DNA of 10,393 bases, taken from assembly GCA_026392265.1 (NCBI GenBank), contig JAPLCL010000289.1, positions 1 to 10,393 of the forward strand, in the 5' to 3' direction. A program made the translations under genes and the position numbers. How positions within the stretch are numbered: position 1 is the first letter of the stretch; every line of letters begins with the position of its first letter. This document shows positions 1 to 4,676 of the stretch, piece by piece. The notes beneath the pieces are model-generated. The model had not been told where the DNA came from, did not search any database, and saw only the letters and a program-made list of their open reading frames with translations. This DNA comes from Actinomycetota bacterium. GTDB taxonomy: Bacteria > Actinomycetota > Thermoleophilia > UBA2241.

Positions 1-141
1 GCGCAGAGCCAAGGCCTGAACATGAGCCACGGCGTCGTCCTGAGTGGAGCCGTAGGCGAGCACCCCCGGCAGCTCGACGACCTCGGCGATCCAGCGACCG
101 TCGGTATCTTGCTCAACCTCGATGCGGAAATGGACGGACAA
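1..141 (-). CDS. hicB: HicB-family antitoxin, N-terminal part (cut by window edge)
   Basis: The 47 codons seen read as a short HicB-type domain. A beta-rich start (SVHFRIEVEQDTDGRWIAEV) is followed by the characteristic ELPGVLAYGSTQDDAVAHVQALA segment, which is split here at its centre: ELPGV, then AYG, then the A-rich helix. HicB proteins neutralise the mRNA interferase HicA. Short HicBs of this kind are often followed by hicA, which would lie beyond the window. The start is taken as TTG at 139-141, because AGGAGG at 147-152 sits 5 nt upstream and no ATG or GTG lies between. It begins 32 nt after the stop of the truncated parE-like gene on the same strand. The family call is quite safe; the start codon and the presence of hicA are inferred. 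Confidence 0.75.
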   Translation of the reverse strand, partial: MSVHFRIEVEQDTDGRWIAEVVELPGVLAYGSTQDDAVAHVQALALR

Positions 142-173
142 GCGAACCTCCTGAAGACCTGGCGCAAAGGATA

Positions 174-356
174 CTACGGTCCCGGACTCAGGGGGAGGGT
201 GACGCTGCTGCACCTAACGCGCGGAATCTCGGCGAGGGTCACATCAACAGCTCGCAGGAACACCGCGCTGAGACCGGGGGAACGCTGCTCGTACCAGAGC
301 GCCGCGCCGGTGATGTCCGCCTCGGCGGTCCCGCGGACGACGAGGCGCGTGGTCAT
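174..356 (-). pseudogene. ParE/RelE-family toxin, C-terminal half missing
   Basis: The first ~45 residues look like the start of a ParE-type toxin: a beta strand (TTRLVVRGTAEADI), then a helix pair with ALWYEQRSPGLSAVFLRAVD. ParE toxins are about 95-100 residues. Here the family sequence stops near residue 45, and a 15-residue tail unlike the family leads to a stop at 174. The missing strands, with the usual arginine-rich RRFPY-like segment, are not encoded in any of the three minus-strand frames before hicB. This is a deletion or junction rather than a simple frameshift. The ATG overlaps the antitoxin stop as ATGA, so the start is certain and translation was coupled. A perfect GTTRRRY core lies at the break (212-218). 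The product is probably inactive. Confidence 0.6.
212..218 (-). other. GTTRRRY core at the parE break
   Basis: The minus-strand heptamer GTTAGGT matches the integron R' core GTTRRRY perfectly and is preceded by GCGC, as often seen in attC ends. It falls exactly where homology to ParE toxins ends, 71 nt before the hicB start. No matching RYYYAAC partner occurs within the preceding 140 nt. It is therefore either a leftover junction of a cassette or chance: a 7-mer this degenerate occurs often. Confidence 0.25.
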
Positions 357-583
357 CCGGCCTTGTCGAGCCGTTCCTGGACGCGTCCGCGCACGACCTC
401 CCAGGGGTCGCCCACGTCGGGATCGCGGGCGAGCTCGGCGAGGCGGTGGTCTAGATCGGCCGTCTGCGCCTCGGTCAGCGGCAGACCGCCGGTCTCGGCG
501 GCCACACTGTCCCAGAGGTCCTCGGCGAGCTGGATGCGCTCACCGAGGGAGAGTTTGCTGATGTCGAGGTCGGTGGTGCGCAT
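353..583 (-). CDS. Addiction-module antitoxin (Unstab_antitox / TIGR02574 type)
   Basis: A 76-residue acidic protein with the layout of the short 'addiction module component' antitoxins. An N-terminal helix contains LSLGERIQLAEDLWDSVA (residues 11-28), followed by LPLTEAQTADLDHRLAELARDPD and a C-terminal PWEVVRGRVQERL segment. These small proteins are typically encoded just upstream of ParE/RelE toxins, bind them and repress their own operon. The stop overlaps the ATG of the downstream toxin remnant by 4 nt, the classic arrangement. No strong Shine-Dalgarno precedes the ATG at 581-583; GGGGAAC about 8 nt upstream is the best candidate. With the partner truncated, this may be a solitary antitoxin, possibly still able to counter related ParE toxins (inference). 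Confidence 0.8.
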   Translation of the reverse strand: MRTTDLDISKLSLGERIQLAEDLWDSVAAETGGLPLTEAQTADLDHRLAELARDPDVGDPWEVVRGRVQERLDKAG

Positions 584-619
584 GTCGTCAGTTCCCCGTG
601 CGTCCAGCTAGTGCAACAC

Positions 620-716
620 CCCGATGGTGGACAATGGCGTCACGACCCGTGTGCCGTGGAGCGCCCCGCTGATCACCCGCGAGCGCAGCGAGTCGGGTTG
701 ACCCGCTTGTTGGGCA
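620..716 (-). other. attC-like quasi-palindrome after higA (integron-like trace)
   Basis: Read on the minus strand, 13 nt after the higA stop, GCCCAAC (709-715) fits the integron R'' core RYYYAAC. It is followed by AAGCGG and GTCAACCCG. About 90 nt on, CGGGT-CG-TGAC and then CATTGT give an imperfect complement of the GTCAACCCG and ACAA parts, so the stretch can fold as a bulged hairpin of attC-like size. A clean R' core (GTTRRRY) is not present; GTTGCAC a little further on is the nearest. It is degenerate at best. The motif AACAAGCG recurs at the end of hepT. Confidence 0.35.
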
Positions 717-728
717 GACCCAGCGTCA

Positions 729-1028
729 TCAGGCGGCGGCGCCCGACCACGGCTTGATGTGAGCCAGCTCGTCGGCCGGGGTCTCCTCGGCCACTTCGGT
801 GTCGTAGGCCGCCTGCGCGCGCAACCAGTAGCCGTTGGAGAGGCCGAAGAAGCGGCACAGACGCAGGTCGGCGTCGGCGGTGATTGCGCGCCGGCCGGCG
901 ACGATCTCGCCGATGCGCTGCGCAGGCACGCTGATCTCCTTGGCCAGGCGGTACTGCGAGAGGCCCATGGGCAGAAGGAACTCCTCGCGCAGCAGCTCGC
1001 CGGGGGTCCCGGGCCTGAGCTTCTGCAT
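729..1028 (-). CDS. higA: HigA-family antitoxin (XRE HTH regulator)
   Basis: A 99-residue HigA-type antitoxin. It starts with the typical PGELLREEFL(L)PMGLSQYRLAKE segment, followed by a helix-turn-helix with recognition helix around VPAQRIGEIVAGRRAITADADLRL (residues 35-58) and the family signature FFGLSNGYWLRAQAAYD (60-76). HigA binds and blocks HigB and represses the higBA promoter. The ATG at 1026-1028 is chosen because AGGAGG (1035-1040) lies 6 nt upstream. An in-frame ATG two codons earlier abuts that site directly and is unlikely. The Shine-Dalgarno overlaps the higB stop, giving tight coupling with toxin first and antitoxin second, the usual higBA order. The length is normal for the family. 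Confidence 0.92.
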   Translation of the reverse strand: MQKLRPGTPGELLREEFLLPMGLSQYRLAKEISVPAQRIGEIVAGRRAITADADLRLCRFFGLSNGYWLRAQAAYDTEVAEETPADELAHIKPWSGAAA

Positions 1029-1038
1029 CGTCATCCTC

Positions 1039-1317
1039 CTAGTGGTGGTCCACGATCTCGACGTCTTCGGCGCCCGCCGTCGTCCAGCGGAAGCAGACGC
1101 GGTACTGGTCGTTGACGTGGATGCTGGGCTGGCCGGCGCAATCGCCCTTGAGCGCCTCAAGTCGGTTACCGGGTGGCACACGCAGGTCGTCGAGGCGCCC
1201 GGCGATCTGCAGCTGGCGCAGCTTGCGCCTCGCGACCGCCTCGATGTTCACGAAGCGCCTGACCCGCCGGCCACTGGCCAGCGCTTCGGTGTCCGCGTCC
1301 TTGAACGAGACGATCAT
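1039..1317 (-). CDS. higB: HigB-family toxin (RelE/ParE-like mRNase)
   Basis: A 92-residue basic protein of the HigB/plasmid-killer family, a ribosome-associated mRNA endonuclease in characterised members. Visible signatures are the N-terminal IVSFKDADTEALA, a helix with ARRKLRQLQIAG, the LRVPPGNRLEALKGD segment (45-59) and the conserved strand IHVNDQYRVCFRW (66-78). It ends with a strand containing VEIVDHH, where family members carry C-terminal catalytic or RNA-binding residues. Nothing is missing relative to the family. The ATG at 1315-1317 has no clear Shine-Dalgarno, and a promoter-like sequence lies so close that the message may be leaderless. It is followed by higA 10 nt downstream. Confidence 0.92.
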   Translation of the reverse strand: MIVSFKDADTEALASGRRVRRFVNIEAVARRKLRQLQIAGRLDDLRVPPGNRLEALKGDCAGQPSIHVNDQYRVCFRWTTAGAEDVEIVDHH

Positions 1318-1323
1318 GCTGAG

Positions 1324-1352
1324 ATAGAAACGCTACGCGTTAGTAACGTCAA
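1324..1352 (-). promoter_or_regulatory. Possible higBA promoter
   Basis: On the minus strand, TTGACG (1347-1352) and TTCTAT (1324-1329) are 17 nt apart. Transcription would start about at the higB ATG, giving a leaderless message and explaining the missing Shine-Dalgarno. Between the boxes, ACTAACGCGTAG is a near palindrome that could be a HigA operator. The -10 is weak. Confidence 0.3.
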
Positions 1353-1475
1353 GCGTGAATAGCGGGTGACAACCGCCGCGCCTCTGTTCTGTCCAGCGCA
1401 CCGCGCACAACCTGCGCGGGCTGCGGTTCGAGGTTACTGCAGGAACCGTTGGGCGCGTCAGATGCGCTTGTTAGT
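1342..1475 (-). other. Possible second attC-like segment after hepT
   Basis: The hepT stop codon TAA is embedded in CTAACAAGCGCA (minus strand), sharing AACAAGCG with the motif after higA. Downstream on the same strand, CGCTTGACGTTACTAACGCG is a partial complement (CGCTTG and TTA, with three extra bases). A second element nearby, GCGCCCAAC with GTTGTGCGC (1403-1411 and 1448-1456, one mismatch), flanks a GGTTC/GAACC stem. No perfect R'/R'' pair is present, so this is suggestive only. The 153 bases between hepT and higB hold no gene. Confidence 0.28.
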
Positions 1476-1824
1476 CTGCGTCTCCCACCTGCTCAACAAG
1501 GGCCGCGCACTCGGCCCGCAGGACGGGCGCGTCATGTTGGGCGATGGCGTAGACAGCCTCGTCGTCGATCTGCGGGTACTCGTGCACGAGCCGGTTGCGG
1601 AAGCCGACGATGAGGCGCGCGTGAGAAATGCGCGCGGCGAGGTCCGGGTCCCGGCGAGCGAGCATGCCGATGGCCTCGCCGATGATGGTGAACTCGCGCT
1701 CGACCGAGGAGCGAATGGATCGCCGCGCGCTGTAGGTCACGAGGTCGACGCCGATGAGCACCTCCGCGACCGCGTCGCAGGCGTCGACGATGTCGGCGAG
1801 GTAGGCGGCCGTGCTACGCGGCAT
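1471..1824 (-). CDS. hepT: HepT-like HEPN ribonuclease toxin (DUF86)
   Basis: A 117-residue all-alpha protein of the DUF86/HepT family. The HEPN catalytic motif R-x4-H is present as RNRLVHEY (residues 76-83; Arg76 and His81). The following Tyr83 is the residue that MntA enzymes modify with AMP in characterised type VII modules. The N-terminal MPRSTAAYLADIVDACDAV and the EREFTIIGEAI helix are typical. HepT dimers cleave RNA unless kept inactive by the partner nucleotidyltransferase. The ATG at 1822-1824 lies 11 nt inside the 3' end of mntA, so the two are co-translated. All key residues are intact, so the module looks functional. Confidence 0.92.
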   Translation of the reverse strand: MPRSTAAYLADIVDACDAVAEVLIGVDLVTYSARRSIRSSVEREFTIIGEAIGMLARRDPDLAARISHARLIVGFRNRLVHEYPQIDDEAVYAIAQHDAPVLRAECAALVEQVGDAD

Positions 1825-2143
1825 AGAGCAGCTGCCGGGTGCGCTCGATGTCGCGGGCGATGTACCGGTTCTTGACGGCGCCGGTCATGACCAGGTCGAC
1901 CTCGACGCCGAGCAGCTCGTGAAGTGCGTCGAGAAGGTCGAAATAAGCGACTGCCTTGGCGTAGCCGTCCATGGGGCCGAACTCGACAAGCAGGTCGACG
2001 TCGCTCTCGCCAGGCCGGAAGTCGTCGCGCAGGGCCGAGCCAAAGACGTCGAGGCGCGCGACGCCGTACCGGGCGCACAGCTCGGCGATGGCTTCGCGCT
2101 TGTCCTGCAGGACGTCGACCACGACGAGCACCTCCGCCGTCAT
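1814..2143 (-). CDS. mntA: MntA-like nucleotidyltransferase antitoxin
   Basis: A 109-residue minimal nucleotidyltransferase (MNT). Visible motifs are the glycine-serine loop FGSALRDDFRPGESDVDLLV with GS at 35-36 and the metal-binding aspartates Asp48 and Asp50, and a third candidate aspartate in the VEVDLV strand (Asp83). In type VII toxin-antitoxin pairs this enzyme adds AMP to the HEPN partner and silences it. The GS-to-DxD spacing is 11 residues, a common variant. The start is uncertain: ATG at 2141-2143 gives a normal family length, while an ATG ten codons upstream (to 2173) would add MWPGAAHPGS, which looks unlike coding sequence. Neither has a strong Shine-Dalgarno. It heads the minus-strand mntA-hepT pair. 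Confidence 0.9.
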   Translation of the reverse strand: MTAEVLVVVDVLQDKREAIAELCARYGVARLDVFGSALRDDFRPGESDVDLLVEFGPMDGYAKAVAYFDLLDALHELLGVEVDLVMTGAVKNRYIARDIERTRQLLYAA

Positions 2144-2526
2144 GCTACCCGGGTGAGCCGCGCCAGGCCACATTGGGGGACCGCAGATGGTCGCCTGACG
2201 TCAGACCAACCAAGATTCTGCAGTCTGCGTAGACACTTGAGTGCAGCTGCCCTCTTCCGCCTAAGACCATAACACCGAGTGTGGCCGAAGTGCTTTTTCC
2301 AGACTGCGTACGGGCGGAATCGACAGCACCTGCGGCCCGCCGATCGGTTGCCCAAGGTGCCGCTATGACGACCCCGAGAGCTCGGCTTTTCGGGGCGTTC
2401 TCGCGGGTGCCGGCTCGGCATCACTCGATGTCAGGCAATCTATCGGCCGGTAGGGCCGGCCGCGCGCCCCAAGTGAGGCGGTAGCCGGTCAGACGTCGGC
2501 GTTGAAAGTGTCGAGCGTTCCGGACG
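2144..2526. other. Non-coding stretch between toxin island and housekeeping genes
   Basis: I see no gene here. Open frames on both strands lack Shine-Dalgarno sites, family motifs and the local codon bias. Small structures are present: a perfect 10-bp palindrome CTGACGTCAG at 2195-2204, upstream of mntA and possibly an operator; a hairpin with arms CCCCGA (2372-2377) and TCGGGG (2390-2395) around a CTTTT run; and CGGCC/GGCCG arms at 2444-2458. None is conclusive. This is where the minus-strand toxin island and the plus-strand housekeeping block diverge. Confidence 0.5.
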
Positions 2527-2687
2527 CGCGAGCGGAGCTGGGGAAGGGGATGCGAAGGGGGCTCGCGAGGCGGCCGCTGCGAGGTAGGGGTGGCGCTACC
2601 ACCCCGTGCGAGCAGCGGCCTGCTTGCCGAGCGGAGCGAGCAAAGCGAGCGCCCCCCTGAGCGCCCCTTCCCCAGCGCAGCGTCGCG
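2527..2687. repeat. Large interrupted inverted repeat with three-way-junction fold
   Basis: The arms GCTGGGGAAGGGG (2537-2549) and its perfect complement (2664-2676) enclose a second stem (2557-2566 with 2645-2655, one bulged G). That stem opens into two hairpins. The first has a 9-bp stem (2572-2580 with 2612-2620), a 6/6 internal loop, then GGGGTGG/CCACCCC (2587-2593 with 2599-2605) around CGCTA. The second is a 7-bp stem with one G-U pair (2621-2627 with 2636-2642). CGCGA/TCGCG (2527-2531, 2683-2687) may extend the base. It has no T-run as in a terminator and matches no riboswitch I know. It could be a structured RNA, a non-autonomous mobile palindrome or a protein site. It lies just upstream of the proposed promoter of the next operon. 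Confidence 0.7.
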
Positions 2688-2703
2688 ATGACGGCGGCGC
2701 CGG

Positions 2704-2733
2704 TCGACCGCGCTCGCCGCCGTCTGATACGCT
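2704..2733 (+). promoter_or_regulatory. Likely sigma-70-type promoter of the mbl-hisS-aspS operon
   Basis: TCGACC (2704-2709, five of six matches to TTGACC) and TACGCT (2728-2733, fits TANNNT) are separated by 18 nt. They would start transcription near 2740, about 25 nt before the ATG of the hydrolase. The large inverted repeat lies upstream of it and would not be in this transcript. Confidence 0.4.
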
Positions 2734-2763
2734 CAAGCCCGAACGCCGACCACTCGAGGTACC

Positions 2764-3414
2764 ATGCCTGATCCGCTCGAAGTCTTCGCCCTTCCGCTCG
2801 GCCCATTGCAGGCCAACTGCTTCGTTGTCGTTCAGGGTCAGACCGGCCTCGTCATCGATCCGGGCGACGAAGCCGGCGTCATCATCGAAGCCTTCACCGA
2901 GTTCGGCTTTGCCCCGGCGGCCATACTCGTAACGCACGGCCACTTCGACCACTTCGGCGGCGTGGCGCCGCTGGCGCGGCACTTCGCGATCCCCGTGTAC
3001 GTGGGGGAGCTCGACGCCGCGGAGCTCGCCGACAACGGCTTGGGGGTCGCGGCCGGCTTTGCTATCGAACCGGTGGCCGGCGCGATCACCATCAGCGGCG
3101 AGCAGACGCTGGCGTTGCCCATCGAGGTGCTCGCCATCCCCACGCCCGGCCACTCACGGGGCTCCTACACGTTCGCCCTCGGTGAGGAGCACCTGTTCTC
3201 CGGCGATCTCATCTTCCAGGGCAGCGTCGGCCGCACCGATCTGCCCGGCGGCGATATGGATCAGTTGCTCAACTCCATCGCCGGGCTCGTGCGGCGCTTT
3301 CCGCCCGACGCGGCCGTCCACTGCGGCCACGGCCCCGACACGTCCCTGGGCCGTGAGCTGGCTCTCAACCCGTTCCTCTCGCCGCTGCGGTACGACCCCG
3401 AACACCGCTGGTGA
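2764..3414 (+). CDS. Metallo-beta-lactamase-fold hydrolase (glyoxalase II-like)
   Basis: A 216-residue single-domain protein of the MBL superfamily, closest in style to the small glyoxalase II-like hydrolases. The dinuclear metal site is complete: HGHFDH (58-63), PGH (His130), SGD (Asp148) and CGHG (His189). It also has the family phrases GSVGRTDLPGGD (153-164) and GPDTSLGRELALNPFL (190-205), and opens with a strand rich in GPLQANCF. Members hydrolyse thioesters such as S-lactoylglutathione or bacillithiol/mycothiol analogues, but the substrate cannot be told from sequence. GAGG lies 5 nt before the ATG. The stop overlaps the hisS GTG (GTGA), so it is co-translated with hisS. An MBL gene beside hisS-aspS is a recurrent Gram-positive arrangement. 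Confidence 0.93.
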   Translation: MPDPLEVFALPLGPLQANCFVVVQGQTGLVIDPGDEAGVIIEAFTEFGFAPAAILVTHGHFDHFGGVAPLARHFAIPVYVGELDAAELADNGLGVAAGFAIEPVAGAITISGEQTLALPIEVLAIPTPGHSRGSYTFALGEEHLFSGDLIFQGSVGRTDLPGGDMDQLLNSIAGLVRRFPPDAAVHCGHGPDTSLGRELALNPFLSPLRYDPEHRW

Positions 3415-4676
3415 GCGCGCCGCGCGCCCCCAAGGGCACCTACGACCTGCTCCCCGATGAGGCGGCGCGACGCGACGCGATCGTGGCCACGGCGGCGCGC
3501 CTCTTTGCGGCCTACGGCTACCGGCACATGGTCACGCCCGAGTTCGAGGAGACGGGGCTCTTCGAGCGCGGCGTCGGCGAGGCCACCGACATCGTGCGCA
3601 AGGAGATGTACACGTTTCTGGACAAGGGCGAGCGTTCGCTGACCTTGCGGCCCGAAGGTACCGCGCCGATCTGTCGCGCCTACGTCGAGCACGGGATGCA
3701 CAAGCTGCCGCAGCCGCTGAAGGTCTGGTACTACTGCCCGATGTTCCGCTACGAGAAGCCGCAGGCCGGCCGCTACCGCGAGCACTACCAGATCGGCGCC
3801 GAGGCCATCGGCTCGGCAGATCCGGCGGTCGACGCCGAGGTCATCGCGCTGCTGGCGGCCATCTTCGCGGAGCTCGGCGTCGAGGGCGTGACGCTCAACA
3901 TGAACAGCATGGGCGACTCCACCTGCCGCCCGGCCTACGTCGAGACGCTGCGCGGCTATCTGCGTGGGCGCGAGGGCGAGCTCTGCGGCGACTGCCTCGA
4001 GCGGGTCGACATCAATCCGTTGCGCACTTTCGACTGCAAGGTCGAGAGCTGCCGTGCCGTGCTCGACGAGGCCCCGCGCATCGTCGAGCACCTGTGCTCG
4101 GAGTGCCGCGAGCACTTCGACACGGTCCTGGCGCTCGTCGAGCGGGCCGGGCTGGAACCGCACCTCGACTTTCGCCTGGTGCGCGGCCTCGACTACTACA
4201 CGCGCACCACCTTTGAGTTCATCTCCGACCGCCTGGGTGCCCAGAGCGGCGTCGGCGGCGGAGGCAGGTACGACGGGCTCATCGCGCAGATCGGCGGCGC
4301 CTCCACGCCGGGCGTGGGCTGGGGCAGCGGCCTCGAACGCATCGCTCTGGCGATGCGCGATCAGCCGCTGCCTTCCGTGGCGCCCGACGCGTACGTCGTC
4401 AGCTTCAGCGCCGAGGCTCGGGCCGCCGCCTTTGACATCGCCCAGCAACTGCGTGGCGCCGGCCTGGCCGCCGAGCTGGACCTCGCCGGACGCAGTCCCA
4501 AGGGCCAGCTCAAGCAGGCGGGCCGCAGCGGCGCGAGACTGGCGGTGCTACTCGGTCTTGACGAGCTCGGCGCCGGGCGCGTGCGCGTGCGCACCATGGA
4601 CGGCGGCGGGGAAGAGGACCTCGCCGCCGCCGGCTTGGCCGCCTTGCTCGCGGCGCGTCTGGGGAAGGAGTCCTGA
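3411..4676 (+). CDS. hisS: Histidyl-tRNA synthetase
   Basis: A 421-residue class II synthetase that charges tRNA-His in the cytoplasm. It starts APKGTYDLLPDEA. Motif 2 lies around MFRYEKPQAGRYREHYQ (111-127), preceded by LRPEGTAPICRAY. The histidine-specific motif is LVRGLDYYTRTTFEF (256-270), and motif 3 is GVGWGSGLERIAL (301-313). A C-terminal anticodon-binding domain covers roughly 330-421, with GRSPKGQLKQAGRSGARLAVLLG. The insertion between motifs carries cysteines at 192, 195, 209, 214, 229 and 232, which could bind zinc. The start is GTG at 3411-3413, overlapping the preceding stop; the next in-frame starts would remove the conserved KGTYDLLP. The stop overlaps the aspS ATG by one base (TGATG). 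Confidence 0.98.
   Translation: MSAPRAPKGTYDLLPDEAARRDAIVATAARLFAAYGYRHMVTPEFEETGLFERGVGEATDIVRKEMYTFLDKGERSLTLRPEGTAPICRAYVEHGMHKLPQPLKVWYYCPMFRYEKPQAGRYREHYQIGAEAIGSADPAVDAEVIALLAAIFAELGVEGVTLNMNSMGDSTCRPAYVETLRGYLRGREGELCGDCLERVDINPLRTFDCKVESCRAVLDEAPRIVEHLCSECREHFDTVLALVERAGLEPHLDFRLVRGLDYYTRTTFEFISDRLGAQSGVGGGGRYDGLIAQIGGASTPGVGWGSGLERIALAMRDQPLPSVAPDAYVVSFSAEARAAAFDIAQQLRGAGLAAELDLAGRSPKGQLKQAGRSGARLAVLLGLDELGAGRVRVRTMDGGGEEDLAAAGLAALLAARLGKES

Noticed and set aside
174..240. Simple frameshift as the cause of the short parE
   Set aside because: The other two frames do not continue ParE, and there is too little room before hicB for the missing half.
22..561. Plus-strand frame of 179 codons across the left toxin-antitoxin genes
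   Set aside because: The minus strand carries recognisable hicB, parE remnant and antitoxin; the plus product is an arginine/proline-rich shadow.
2140..2484. Short open frames on both strands in the central gap (for example 2281-2484 plus, 2140-2424 minus)
   Set aside because: No Shine-Dalgarno, no family resemblance, and composition unlike the neighbouring genes.
2583..2612. GGGGTGGCGCTACC resembles the T-box element AGGGTGGNACCGCG, upstream of a synthetase operon
   Set aside because: The T-box core is interrupted, no specifier stem-loop I or terminator/antiterminator pair is visible, and the stretch is better explained by the hairpin it forms with CCACCCC. The likely promoter also lies downstream.
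3261..4448. 395-codon antisense frame opposite hisS
   Set aside because: The sense strand is clearly hisS with all motifs; the antisense product is low-complexity and rich in R, A, D, V and G.
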